Source of the DNA: a virus | Virus record (IMG/VR): IMGVR_UViG_3300025012_000086 | Location: 1 to 63,871 of that record | Reading direction: 5' to 3' (one strand) | Length of the DNA stretch: 63,871 nt | In this document: one piece after another, positions 38,983 through 48,212 of the stretch | How the letters are laid out: each line of letters opens with the position of its first letter | Position numbering within the stretch: position 1 is the stretch's first letter | The notes under the pieces: generated by a model | Databases searched by the model: none | Told to the model about the DNA's origin: nothing | What the model saw: the letters and a program-made list of their open reading frames with translations, nothing else | Program-made: the position numbers and the translations under genes

Positions 38983-40302
38983 ATGATCAAGACGTATTCA
39001 CAAAGAGATCTTGTCCTCGACATACCGGATAAATTCCTCTTCCTGTTCCAGCCAAAAGACTTCAAGGTGGCCAAGGGTGGACGGTCAAGCGCCAAGTCCT
39101 GGAGCTTCGCCCGCGCTCTCGTCGTCATAGGCTACGCCGAAGAGAAGCGTATCCTCTGCACTCGTGAAGTCCAGAACTCCATTGACGAATCGGTATACCA
39201 GCTACTCAAAGACCAGATCCGCCTACTTGGCCTGGACTGGTTCTATACCCCGTTCCGTGACAGGATTGTCGGCCAGAATGGTACGATCTTTGCATTCGAG
39301 GGACTGGCCACTCACACTATCACCTCCCTGAAGTCATACGAGGGATTCGATATCTGCTGGGTAGAGGAGGCTCACGCCGTCAGTAAGCGGTCATGGGACG
39401 TCCTAATCCCGACCATCCGGAAGGAAGGGTCCGAGATCTGGGTCACCTTCAACCCCGAGCTGGAGAGCGACGAGACGTACAAGAGGTTCGTTACCGAAGC
39501 TACGCCTGACCGGTATTATGTGGTTCATGTCACCTGGCGGGATAATCCCTTCCTCACCGCAAAATCGAATGCAGATCGCCTGGAGTGCAAGCTCAAGCGC
39601 CCAGACGACTACGACAACATCTGGGAAGGCCGCTGCAGGCCTGCCGTGGCTGGAGCCATCTACTACAAGCAGATGGACGAAATGCTGCGACAAGGCCGCA
39701 TATGCAACGTTCCTTACGACCCCTTCCTGAAGGTACACGTCATATCCGACATCGGCCTGAACGACACCACAGCGCTTATCATGGCACAGCGCCGCGCCTC
39801 CGAGATCAGGATTATCGATTACATAGAGGACAACCGTAGGACGTGGGACTCGTACTCAATCGAGCTGAAAGAGCGCAAGTACAACTGGGGTAGGCTCTGG
39901 CTCCCACATGATGGCTTCGCCGCCGATATGAAGAGCAACGGCAAGTCGTCCGCAGACATCCTTCGCAAACTTGGCTGGGACGTGCCAGACCGGGAGGAGA
40001 TCGTAGAGCGTTCTATCGAGGAGGGCATTAAGGTCGCTCGCATGACCATGCCCAGGATCTACGTCGATGTGAAGAAGGCCGCACGGCTCATCGAATGCCT
40101 CAAGCGGTACAGGCGGCACGTCTCGAAACAGACCCTCGCCGAGACAGGCCCGGTCCACGACGAATTCAGCAACGGTGCCGACTCCTTCCGCTACCTCTGT
40201 CTCAACATCGAGAAGATGACCAATGAGGAACGCCGTGGCATGCGCATGCCGAACAGGTTTACTCGCTACGGTCAGCCGCTGGATGACGGCGTCGGTTATT
40301 AG
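38983..40302 (+). CDS. terL: Terminase large subunit
   Basis: 439 residues. ATPase: Walker A-like KGGRSSAKSWSFARAL, Walker B DICWVEEAH, coupling motif TFNPE. Nuclease: HVISDIGLNDTTALIMAQ and later DGFAADMKSNGKSSADIL. The layout is the Terminase_3/PBSX-type translocase-nuclease that docks on the portal. No ribosome site fits the space between promoter and ATG, and no good in-frame start follows before the conserved core. It is followed by an HNH gene and then the portal. Confidence 0.95.
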   Translation: MIKTYSQRDLVLDIPDKFLFLFQPKDFKVAKGGRSSAKSWSFARALVVIGYAEEKRILCTREVQNSIDESVYQLLKDQIRLLGLDWFYTPFRDRIVGQNGTIFAFEGLATHTITSLKSYEGFDICWVEEAHAVSKRSWDVLIPTIRKEGSEIWVTFNPELESDETYKRFVTEATPDRYYVVHVTWRDNPFLTAKSNADRLECKLKRPDDYDNIWEGRCRPAVAGAIYYKQMDEMLRQGRICNVPYDPFLKVHVISDIGLNDTTALIMAQRRASEIRIIDYIEDNRRTWDSYSIELKERKYNWGRLWLPHDGFAADMKSNGKSSADILRKLGWDVPDREEIVERSIEEGIKVARMTMPRIYVDVKKAARLIECLKRYRRHVSKQTLAETGPVHDEFSNGADSFRYLCLNIEKMTNEERRGMRMPNRFTRYGQPLDDGVGY

Positions 40303-40309
40303 GAACTAT

Positions 40310-40840
40310 ATGAAAATATTGGATAAATTTAAAGAAGTACTTATCTATAACGAAACTACCGGGGTTTTCACGTGGAGAGTAACCACAAGCTCCAGGGCAT
40401 TGGCAGGAAGCGCGGCTGGATGTGTCAGCAGTAGTGACGGCTATATCTACATCCAGTACGCCGGAGATAAGGTCCAGGCCCACAGGTTGGCTTGGTATTT
40501 TATCCACGGCTATGACTCGGAATTTGAGATCGACCACCGCGATAGGGTGAGGACGAATAATGCACCAGACAATTTGCGTGAGGCGTCGAGGCAATGCCAG
40601 TCCCGAAATTGCGGTATGCTGTCAAACAATACGTCAGGAATTAAGGGCGTATCGTGGTACAAGCAAACCAACAGGTGGCAGGTCCACATAAAAGTCAACG
40701 GTAAACAAATTCGCCTGGCCTATGTCAAGAACCTACTCGATGCAGCTTACCTTCGCTACGCTGCCGAGCAATGTCTTGGGTTCGCTGATTGCGACACCAT
40801 GTCCAGCGCGAAGGCCTATATCGACTCCCACAAATACTGA
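40310..40840 (+). CDS. HNH homing endonuclease with AP2-like domain (copy 3)
   Basis: 176 residues from ATG 40310 (AGGAAC upstream). HNH core EIDHRDRVRTNNAPDNLREAS, then GIKGVSWYKQTNRWQVHIKVNG and the shared RYAAEQCLGF helix. Inserted between large terminase and portal genes, a frequent homing site in phages. It leaves both neighbours intact. Confidence 0.88.
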   Translation: MKILDKFKEVLIYNETTGVFTWRVTTSSRALAGSAAGCVSSSDGYIYIQYAGDKVQAHRLAWYFIHGYDSEFEIDHRDRVRTNNAPDNLREASRQCQSRNCGMLSNNTSGIKGVSWYKQTNRWQVHIKVNGKQIRLAYVKNLLDAAYLRYAAEQCLGFADCDTMSSAKAYIDSHKY

Positions 40841-40853
40841 TTGCCTCAAATAC

Positions 40854-40883
40854 AGGGCAAAATTTCACCTACTTTTTTGCCCT
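40854..40883. other. Hairpin after the HNH gene
   Basis: AGGGCAAAA (40854-40862) pairs with TTTTGCCCT (40875-40883). There is no T-tract after the stem, so it is a weak terminator or a processing site. The 40841-41014 gap also holds TTGACA at 40957-40962 without a good -10 box, and a TCACCA/TGGTGA hairpin. Confidence 0.35.
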
Positions 40884-41014
40884 TCAACCGCAGCATGCAT
40901 TTTTCTTGCCATTTTTACGAATAATACTTGTCTTCACCAATCTGGTGATTAGAATTTTGACATGAACGTAATTAGTACGATTCTTGCAATAGCATAATCC
41001 ATGCCGAGAACAAT

Positions 41015-43531
41015 ATGACACCGGAAGATAACGAGCGGAAAAAAGTTATAAGAGAGATGCAGCGCGAAGCCGAAGGGCTGCTTGCTCAATCCGGTCTGCA
41101 TGAGATGCCAGACGGAACCCTCATGAACAATGAGGAGATGGCCGTTGATTCCAGTAGCCAGTACGAGCCGCAACAGGAGCACGGGCCGTCAGACAATCCC
41201 ATGGAACCTGACATAGAGGACGATGAGGCCAGCGAGGCCCAGCAAGAGGCCATCATGGCCATTGCCCATTCGATTCTGAAGACCAGGGAAGAGGCCATCC
41301 AGTACCGCTCAAACTCCGGTATCGAGCGCTGGTGGAGGATCAGTGAGCAGATGCTCGACTACTCCCAGGATCTGGAAATGGCACCGGCAATGATCGACTA
41401 TGCTGCAGGCACCGCCCCCGTCCCGAACACCGGGGTCCGCCGCTCAAGAGTCGTTATGAATTTGGTAAGGGGCCGATGCGAGGTTTCACTCGGTCGCTTC
41501 GAAGATATCCTTCTTCCGGTTAGGGATCGGAACTGGGGATTCAAGATTACGCCGAACCCCGAGGTCATGAAGATGGTTGGGGATCTGCGCATGGCTACGT
41601 CAGGCGGTGCCCCCGTCATGATGTCGAACGGCGCACAGGCTAATATGGACCAGGTCGCAAAGGCGATCAAGGCCAAGGCCGAGAAGGCTATGGTGGGTAT
41701 GGAGAAGGTTGTCCACGACGCCCTGACCGAGTGCAGCTTCAACAGCGAAGAGCGTAAGGTTATGGAGAACGCCGTCAACCTTGGCACCGGCATCCTCAAA
41801 GGACCGTGCATCTCCCGCAAGCTCAAGAAGGTATGGAAGCGTCAGCAGTCCGCCAACCCGGTGGAAGGTGGACCTCCTGTGTGGGTTAGGAACCTGGAGT
41901 ACAAGGAAGACAATAAGCCGATATCGGTATCCGTTTCGCCATGGAATGTGTATCCTTCTGCGGACTGCAAGGGTGAGCCGAGCAAGGGCAGCTACGTCTG
42001 GGAGAAGGACACGATCCGCCCCAGGGATGTTCAGCGCCTCATAGGTTTACCAGGCTACAGCACCAAACAGCTTGAAGCAGTGCTCGAAGAGGAGCCGAAA
42101 CGGATCATGGTCACCTACGACCAGCACGGCAACTACATGAAGATCCAGGAGGAGAATGCAAACCTGGGTGAGGTTTATGACCTCTGGGAGTACAACGGAG
42201 AGGTCAGGCGCGAGTACATGGAGCTGTTGGGCTGCACATGTCCCATCGGTAGACCCGTATCAGCCAGGATAGTATTTATCAACGACCGCCCAGTAAAGGC
42301 CACGCTGAACCTGCTCGACACTGGCGATCTTCCCTACGACTTCTTCACCTGGACCAATATCTCTGATGTCCCGTGGGGAGCTGGCGAGCCGATCAAGATC
42401 ATGTGGGCACAGCGTATCATCAATGCCGTATGGCGGCAGATGTGCGACAATGCCGGTGACTCTGCGGGCGCGAATATCGCGATCATGGGCCTTGAGCCTG
42501 ACGATGGCGTCTGGGAAATCAGCGGCAAGAAGTTGTGGAGATGGGACGGCGAGACGGACCTTGACGATATCCGCAAAGCCATTACCCAGGTCCAGGTAGA
42601 GAACAATCAAGCCCCCCTTCAAGCCATGCTTGAGCTGGCCCTGAAATTCATCGACTTGATGACGGCCACTCCAACCATATTCCAGGGTGAGGCCAAAGAG
42701 GCACCCGACACTCTCGGTGCCACTAATATCGTGGTTGACTCCTCGAACGTCACCTTCCGCTCCAAAGTGAAGCGATGGGATGACCAGGTAACCACTCCGC
42801 ACCTTCGGAGATGGTACGATTTCGAGATGCAGTACCATGAGGACGATTCGATCAAGGAAGACCTCGACGTTGATCCACGTGGCGCTTCGGTCCTGTACGA
42901 GAAAGACCAGATGCGTCAGCAGATCCTCCAGATCTTCCAGCTGAAAGCAGACCCTGACATCAACAGGAAGACCGACTGGGACAAGGCTATCGAGCTGTTC
43001 TACTCAGCCAGCCACCTGGACATTATCAAGGATCAACCGGCAGAGGGTGAGCAGCAGCCACAAGGACCGCCGAGTCCTGACCAGATCCAGCTACAGGTTG
43101 CGCAGGTACGGGCCGACAGCCTTATGCAGGTAGCCATGCTTAAGCAGCAGCAAGCCGAGGCAGAGATGGCCTTCAAGTCCACTGAGGCCGACAAAGAGCG
43201 ACAGCATGAAGCGGCTATGAAGCAAGCCGACCTCCAGATCAAGATGATGGAGTACGCCGAGAAGCGGAATATCAACCTCGACAATCTCAGGGTCCAACTG
43301 GCTCTTGGCGGCGAGGGGATGAACATGCAGTGGAAACTGGCCAACCAGGGCCGACAGGATTCCATACAGGAGCGACAGGAAGGCCGACAGGATTCGAAAG
43401 AAGAGCGAGCTGAAGAGATGAACGAGCGTAGGGTAGAGCGATCAGAAAATCGTGTCGCCACCCCGCAAGTCGCCACCCCTCCGACCGAACCTCCAGGCAG
43501 GGCACCCGTAGGTGAGGCCTACCCGAGATGA
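41015..43531 (+). CDS. Portal protein (P22-like)
   Basis: 838 residues. The N-terminal acidic region, the AIQYRSNSGIERWWRISEQML start of the portal core, the EEPKRIMVTYDQHG region and the RIINAVWRQMCDNAGDSA helices match podovirus P22-type portals. After about residue 650 the chain becomes a long Gln/Glu-rich coiled coil with short repeats (RQDSIQERQEGRQDSKEER), like the P22 portal barrel. It forms the dodecameric ring through which DNA and ejection proteins pass. Its stop overlaps the next start. Confidence 0.88.
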   Translation: MTPEDNERKKVIREMQREAEGLLAQSGLHEMPDGTLMNNEEMAVDSSSQYEPQQEHGPSDNPMEPDIEDDEASEAQQEAIMAIAHSILKTREEAIQYRSNSGIERWWRISEQMLDYSQDLEMAPAMIDYAAGTAPVPNTGVRRSRVVMNLVRGRCEVSLGRFEDILLPVRDRNWGFKITPNPEVMKMVGDLRMATSGGAPVMMSNGAQANMDQVAKAIKAKAEKAMVGMEKVVHDALTECSFNSEERKVMENAVNLGTGILKGPCISRKLKKVWKRQQSANPVEGGPPVWVRNLEYKEDNKPISVSVSPWNVYPSADCKGEPSKGSYVWEKDTIRPRDVQRLIGLPGYSTKQLEAVLEEEPKRIMVTYDQHGNYMKIQEENANLGEVYDLWEYNGEVRREYMELLGCTCPIGRPVSARIVFINDRPVKATLNLLDTGDLPYDFFTWTNISDVPWGAGEPIKIMWAQRIINAVWRQMCDNAGDSAGANIAIMGLEPDDGVWEISGKKLWRWDGETDLDDIRKAITQVQVENNQAPLQAMLELALKFIDLMTATPTIFQGEAKEAPDTLGATNIVVDSSNVTFRSKVKRWDDQVTTPHLRRWYDFEMQYHEDDSIKEDLDVDPRGASVLYEKDQMRQQILQIFQLKADPDINRKTDWDKAIELFYSASHLDIIKDQPAEGEQQPQGPPSPDQIQLQVAQVRADSLMQVAMLKQQQAEAEMAFKSTEADKERQHEAAMKQADLQIKMMEYAEKRNINLDNLRVQLALGGEGMNMQWKLANQGRQDSIQERQEGRQDSKEERAEEMNERRVERSENRVATPQVATPPTEPPGRAPVGEAYPR

Positions 43532-43791
43532 GCGAGATCGACAACCAAGAAATTGAGCTGGTAATTCCCGCCTATTTTGACGAGAGTTCCCAGACGTGGG
43601 CTGCAATCAAGGAGATGCTCGAATCCCTCCTGGCCGAAACAAGGAAGCGAAACGACTCTTTCCGCAATACGCCGGATCAAACCGCCGCCATTCGTGGAGA
43701 GGTCAAGCTGTTAAAGCAACTGTTGAAGATACCTGAGAAGGTAAGAAAAGGCCGCGAAAAGCGCCCACAAACTATCCGCCAGGACTTTTAA
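43528..43791 (+). CDS. Small helical protein between portal and scaffold
   Basis: 87 residues, all helix (TWAAIKEMLESLLAETRKRNDSF, then EVKLLKQLLKIPEKVRKGREK). Coupled to the portal stop (ATGA). Position suggests an assembly or decoration helper; no family recognised. Confidence 0.7.
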   Translation: MSEIDNQEIELVIPAYFDESSQTWAAIKEMLESLLAETRKRNDSFRNTPDQTAAIRGEVKLLKQLLKIPEKVRKGREKRPQTIRQDF

Positions 43792-43817
43792 GCCGCTGCC
43801 GGGGAGAGGAGTAATCC

Positions 43818-44723
43818 ATGTTCGAGGAAGAAACCGTAGTACCGCAAATGTCGCAAGAAGAGATCGACCTCCGGAATGAACTGAATAAGGAAGTTTTCGA
43901 AGGGGCCGAAGGTATTGAAGCGCTGCCGCCTGCACAAGCCGCCAGTGAGGAAGATGCCGCTGCCCTCGAAGCCGCCAAGAAAGCAGAGCAGGAGAAAGAG
44001 GTTGACCCATGGGAGGGTGTTGCACCAGTCCTTCGTCAGGCGATTGAGAGTATCCAGTCGAGACTTGGCGGATTTGACGCTTTCGGCGAACGGTTGAAAC
44101 AGGCCGAGAATCGGGTTGGTGGAATTGATAACAGGCTTCGGGATATGAAGGCCGCATTCCCGGCTGCAAAGCAACCAACCAGACAAGATGTAGAAGCCGC
44201 CCTGGCGAGCAATGCTGGATTCAAGGTATTCAGCGAAGACTTTCCTGATCACGCAAACGCCTTCAAAGAGATCCTGATCGCCACCTCATCCGGTGCCGGT
44301 CCCGCTGGGATGTCGATGGAGGATGTTCAGAAAATGCGCGATGAGATGAACACCAACTTCGAGGAACGCCTGAATAAACAGCAGCTCGGATTCGAGCTAA
44401 AGCTTCTCCGTAGCAAGTACAAGAACCATGTCGCACTGATCAAGGAGCCGACCTTCGAGCCGTGGCTACAGACTCAGTCTCCCGAGATGAAGGCGAAATT
44501 TGGTTCATTTGATGCCCTGGATGGTATCGACCTCCTTGACGAGTACACAGCGTATAAGGCGAAAGCCGCAGCGCTGCCGAATACCGCGAAGGAGCGACAA
44601 GATAGGCTGGCATTAGCCGCCGAAAATAAACGTACCACCACGGCAGTGAAACAAAAATCCGAGGCTGACATGACCGAGGCAGAATACCGCGATCATGTAT
44701 CCAAACAAATTTGGGGGAAATAA
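43818..44723 (+). CDS. Scaffolding protein
   Basis: 301 residues, acidic and Ala/Glu/Lys-rich coiled coil. The region between portal and capsid genes, the strongly acidic N-terminus (EEETVVPQMSQEEIDLRNEL), and a basic helical C-terminus (KSEADMTEAEYRDHVSKQIWGK region) fit a P22/N4-type scaffold that is removed during maturation. GGAG before ATG. Confidence 0.8.
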   Translation: MFEEETVVPQMSQEEIDLRNELNKEVFEGAEGIEALPPAQAASEEDAAALEAAKKAEQEKEVDPWEGVAPVLRQAIESIQSRLGGFDAFGERLKQAENRVGGIDNRLRDMKAAFPAAKQPTRQDVEAALASNAGFKVFSEDFPDHANAFKEILIATSSGAGPAGMSMEDVQKMRDEMNTNFEERLNKQQLGFELKLLRSKYKNHVALIKEPTFEPWLQTQSPEMKAKFGSFDALDGIDLLDEYTAYKAKAAALPNTAKERQDRLALAAENKRTTTAVKQKSEADMTEAEYRDHVSKQIWGK

Positions 44724-44726
44724 GCA

Positions 44727-45758
44727 ATGGCCACTCAAACCTATTCTCTTGTTCCGGGCAGGAACCTGATTCGAGCAGAACTCGAAATGCTGAAGTATGC
44801 CGAACCCTACTTTGTGTTGGGATCTTTCGGTATGCAGAAAGAAATGCCGCTCAACAAAACGGAGACGCTGGTCTTCCGTCGAGTTGACCCGTACAATATG
44901 GCCGCAAACGGAATCGCCAATATCACCGCCACCGACTTCCTGTTGGCAGAGGGTGCTATCCCGACTCCTTCGACCATTAGCTACACCGACGTTTCCGTCA
45001 CCCTGAAGCAGTACGCCGTCCTCTTCAAACTGACCTCCAAGGCCGCTTTGATGTACGAGGATGACATCCCGAACGACATGAAAATGCTCACCGGGAAGAC
45101 CATGGGTGAGGTTGCCGAACTCGTCGCATTTGGCGAATTCAAGGCAGGAACGACCGTCGTGTATGCGAACGGGGCCAGCCGTGGAGCTGTTAACACCGCG
45201 ATCTCCATCAGCAAACTCCGGTCCATTACCCGTACCCTGGAGAACAACCTGGGTGCGAAAGTGACGACTTCCATCAAACCGGGTCCGAACTTCGGTACGA
45301 CCGGTGTCGCCCCCTGCTTCGTCGTCTTCTGTCATACCGACTGCGCCGCTGACGTCCGGGATCTCCCGAACTTCACCGACCGCATCAAGTACGGCACCGC
45401 GATCAAGCCGGTACACGACAGGGAATTCGGTGCATGCGAGGAATTCCGGTTCGTAAGCTCGGCCCTGCTCCGTCCTTTCCTGGCCGCTGGATCTGCCACC
45501 CTTAACGGGATGAAGAACAGCTCCGCAGCCGTTGACGTCTACCCTTGGCTCGTTATCGCCGAGGAGGCATGGGGCCACGTATCCCTCAAGGGTCATGGCA
45601 AGACTTCCATCTCTCCGACCTATCTGCCGCCCAGCCAGAAGAGTCATGCAAACCCCAGCGGAACCTTCGGGTACGTTGGTGCTGACTTCTGGTATGCGCC
45701 GGTACGGGCAAACGAGAACTGGTTCGTCCGCTTCGAGTCTGGCGTAACTGACCTGTAA
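44727..45758 (+). CDS. Major capsid protein (N4-gp56 family)
   Basis: 343 residues. RAELEMLKYAEPYFVLGSFG, the PLNKTETLVFRRVDPYNM segment, and the later YTDVSVTLKQYAVLFKLTSKAALMYEDD and AELVAFGEFKAG stretches identify the N4-gp56 HK97-fold capsid family. Starts 3 bases after the scaffold. A 12-bp inverted repeat lies just past the stop. Confidence 0.92.
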   Translation: MATQTYSLVPGRNLIRAELEMLKYAEPYFVLGSFGMQKEMPLNKTETLVFRRVDPYNMAANGIANITATDFLLAEGAIPTPSTISYTDVSVTLKQYAVLFKLTSKAALMYEDDIPNDMKMLTGKTMGEVAELVAFGEFKAGTTVVYANGASRGAVNTAISISKLRSITRTLENNLGAKVTTSIKPGPNFGTTGVAPCFVVFCHTDCAADVRDLPNFTDRIKYGTAIKPVHDREFGACEEFRFVSSALLRPFLAAGSATLNGMKNSSAAVDVYPWLVIAEEAWGHVSLKGHGKTSISPTYLPPSQKSHANPSGTFGYVGADFWYAPVRANENWFVRFESGVTDL

Positions 45759-45772
45759 GATCTGACCGCGTA

Positions 45773-45813
45773 ACTGACCAAGCTCTGACCAAGTTTTGAC
45801 GAGCTTGGTCAGT
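45773..45813. other. 12-bp perfect inverted repeat after the capsid gene
   Basis: ACTGACCAAGCT (45773-45784) pairs with AGCTTGGTCAGT (45802-45813); the 17-base loop repeats CTGACCAAG. No T-tract. It may stabilise the capsid mRNA 3' end or be a processing site. Confidence 0.55.
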
Positions 45814-45846
45814 AGCGGATACAAACCCTTTGAGAGGTAAACGAAA

Positions 45847-47148
45847 ATGGCTGAGAGTATCAAAAAAAGAGCGTCGAGCCTGGCAAACATCGCCGACGCC
45901 TTTCATATCAGAAAAATCTGGGAGTCGATCAAGACCGAGCTGGACGCCCTGCGAACCGTAGCTAACGAACTTCGCACCGACCACGCCACGTTCAAGACCG
46001 CTGCAGATGGGGTTGAAACCCTTATTGAGGAGCTGCATGACGACCATGCTACCGCCGTGACCTGGATGACTGAGGTTGACGCGGATAGTGACGTCATGGG
46101 CAATATCGTCTCGTTCAACATGGCTGACGGTGTCATCGGTGGCGACTTCACTATCGCTGGAACCGCAGCAGTAACCCTGCTCGGTGCCGGTCACATCCGC
46201 TATCGTATCGGCGGGCAGGAATACTACGCAAACCTGGACACCACGATCACCTTGCAAGACTCGGGCGATATCGTGCAGAACAAGTACGGCGCATGGAGAA
46301 TTCTGATCGACCGAGCCGGGGTTGTCACCACCCAGGATACTGGCGCTCAGATGGCTTTCGATAACGCAGAGGACGCATTGCTGTGTCTGTCCGCAGTAGC
46401 GCCGACCGCCAATACCGCAATCATTGGATACTTCACGGTAACCGACGCCGGGGCTGGTGGTTTCAATATCGGCACCACGAACACTACTGGCGGCACCGCC
46501 ACCGAAGTGGTGTATACCGTACGGAATGCCCCCAAGAAGGCCACTGGTTTGACCGTAGCGAACGGCGCAGCCACTGCCGTAGGTACTACCCCGGAACGGT
46601 ATGCAACTGGCACCAAGGACGTCATGCTGAACGGTGTGAGGATTTCCCAAATCGCAGCAGAGGCCGACAAAGTATTCGATGACGCAGACACCATCGGTCA
46701 GGCACAATTCGGCGGATGGCTTATCGTTACGAACCTGGCCCAGAACGCAACCTACGCCCTGGCCTCAAACGGCATCGCCGGAACCGTAAGCGCAATGACT
46801 CACGCCAGCGCCGCAGCAGCGGACACAGCCCTTGGTCTTGTGGCTGATCGCCTCCCGCCCATGTTCTGTCCCATCGCAAAGCTGGTGGTAGAGAACCTGA
46901 AGGGCGGTGGCTGGGCTGCGAATACCGATGACCTCGACGGGGTTGACGGCAACGCTACCTTCACCGACGCAACCGTAGGCACCTGGAGTAGAACCGCCCT
47001 TACCGGCTTTGACTCCCACAAAATCACCCCGGATTCCATCCCGGCAAACATTACCGCACCGTTGGTTGCTGGCCTCACGGCACCGAAACCGGCATCGGCA
47101 CCTGCGACTCTTTCCGCCGCAGCAACAACTGAAGTCCTGACTTCATAA
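45847..47148 (+). CDS. Putative head decoration or structural protein
   Basis: 433 residues. An N-terminal helical coiled region (about 1-80, KKRASSLANIADAFHIRKIWESI) precedes a Gly/Thr/Ala-rich beta region containing a RIGGQEYYANLDTTITLQDSG segment like that in the 47186 protein. The C-terminus is Pro/Ala-rich. GAGAGGTAAACG upstream. Following the capsid gene, it is likely a head surface or vertex protein (inference). Confidence 0.75.
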   Translation: MAESIKKRASSLANIADAFHIRKIWESIKTELDALRTVANELRTDHATFKTAADGVETLIEELHDDHATAVTWMTEVDADSDVMGNIVSFNMADGVIGGDFTIAGTAAVTLLGAGHIRYRIGGQEYYANLDTTITLQDSGDIVQNKYGAWRILIDRAGVVTTQDTGAQMAFDNAEDALLCLSAVAPTANTAIIGYFTVTDAGAGGFNIGTTNTTGGTATEVVYTVRNAPKKATGLTVANGAATAVGTTPERYATGTKDVMLNGVRISQIAAEADKVFDDADTIGQAQFGGWLIVTNLAQNATYALASNGIAGTVSAMTHASAAAADTALGLVADRLPPMFCPIAKLVVENLKGGGWAANTDDLDGVDGNATFTDATVGTWSRTALTGFDSHKITPDSIPANITAPLVAGLTAPKPASAPATLSAAATTEVLTS

Positions 47149-47185
47149 CAGTATAGAGAAACTAACAATCTCAAGGAGTAAGATT

Positions 47186-47662
47186 ATGAATAACCTGAAT
47201 GACGATCCCCGTGGCGGAACCATGTGCCTGTCGAAAGCCGGTCTTGTGATCGGTGACGGTGCCAAAACTGGACCCGCGATTGCCGCGCCGAATGGAGCCG
47301 GTATCGACTTCGTGATCGACGGTATCGCCTATCACAAAGCAGACGCTGCAACCGTCCTGCCCTTGTCGGCTGACACTGTACAGGCTGCAGATACCACCTG
47401 CATCTACCTGATGCAGGTTGACTCTGGTGGAAACGTCACCAGCGTCAAGGGCGTCGAGGTTCTGAATACCAGGCTGGTTGCCGGTATTGGCCGTCTCGAA
47501 TGGCCTACCCCCGACGCGAACAAGTGCCCGTTTGGCGCAGTCAAGGTGAAAACCGTGGCGGTGACCTTCACCCCCGGAACCACCGCGCTCGACGCTGCTG
47601 GTGTAACCGAAACCTATTACGACATCGCAATGGGCGTTCCGCTGGTTGGTTTGACGTCCTAA
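47186..47662 (+). CDS. Structural protein sharing a beta domain with the previous one
   Basis: 158 residues, all beta: VIDGIAYHKADAATVLPL, DTTCIYLMQVDSGGNVTSV, and a KCPFGAVKVKTVAVTF end. The same strand order is found in residues of the 45847 protein (YYANLDTTITL...GAWRILIDRAGVV...LLCLSAVAP). AAGGAG before the ATG. Probably another head or head-tail accessory (inference). Confidence 0.72.
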   Translation: MNNLNDDPRGGTMCLSKAGLVIGDGAKTGPAIAAPNGAGIDFVIDGIAYHKADAATVLPLSADTVQAADTTCIYLMQVDSGGNVTSVKGVEVLNTRLVAGIGRLEWPTPDANKCPFGAVKVKTVAVTFTPGTTALDAAGVTETYYDIAMGVPLVGLTS

Positions 47663-47665
47663 GAT

Positions 47666-47734
47666 AAGTCATATTATAGGTATGACTTGGTAAACTATAA
47701 TGGCCGGGAGTGTTATTATGCTTCCGGCCATTAT
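47666..47734. other. Two consecutive hairpins
   Basis: AAGTCATA/TATGACTT (47666-47688), then ATAATGGCCGG (47697-47707) pairing with CCGGCCATTAT (47724-47734). There is no strong T-tract after the second. Possible partial terminator or mRNA-stability element between structural genes. Confidence 0.5.
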
Positions 47735-47757
47735 TCTAAAACAGTAAGGAGAATATC

Positions 47758-48210
47758 ATGGCCCGTAAAGAAACCGACGTAACCATTAAAAATGCAGGTC
47801 AACCACTTACCATGCCAGAGATCGGCACTGGCGGCAGAAATATCGAGGTCATCCATGATTTCGACCCGACGCAGATTGAGGACTTCGAGGCCTTTATGAA
47901 TCAGATCCTGGTGATTATGGTTTATGAAGACAACCAGGAAGGCGCACTCAGAGTTATCACTCCTAACGTGAATGGCAACACTCAGCCTATCATGCGTGGA
48001 GTCAAGCAGAAAGTAAAGCGGAAATACGTCGAGGCCCTGGCCCGTTCCGTTGTAACGAAGTTCGACCAGAGACGGCAAGATCCTTTCGACCCGGCAAGCC
48101 TGGTTATGGTGCCTGTCACAAGACAGACCTACCCGTTCACGATCATCGCAGACCCTGACCCGCGTGGCGGAATCTGGCTTGAGATGGTAATGACCCAAAC
48201 CATGAGGTAA
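47758..48210 (+). CDS. Hypothetical protein, probable head-tail accessory
   Basis: 150 residues, mixed beta; KFDQRRQDPFDPASLVMVPVTRQTYPF near the end. AAGGAGAATATC before the ATG. Two bases separate it from the adaptor. No family recognised; context implies a virion protein. Confidence 0.7.
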   Translation: MARKETDVTIKNAGQPLTMPEIGTGGRNIEVIHDFDPTQIEDFEAFMNQILVIMVYEDNQEGALRVITPNVNGNTQPIMRGVKQKVKRKYVEALARSVVTKFDQRRQDPFDPASLVMVPVTRQTYPFTIIADPDPRGGIWLEMVMTQTMR

Positions 48211-48212
48211 TT

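Noticed and set aside
40957-40998. A promoter before the portal gene (TTGACA at 40957)
   Set aside because: The -10 region at proper spacing is poor, so it was not listed as a promoter.
44613-46707. Long minus-strand frames opposite the capsid region
   Set aside because: They mirror codon bias of the capsid and neighbouring genes and lack ribosome sites.
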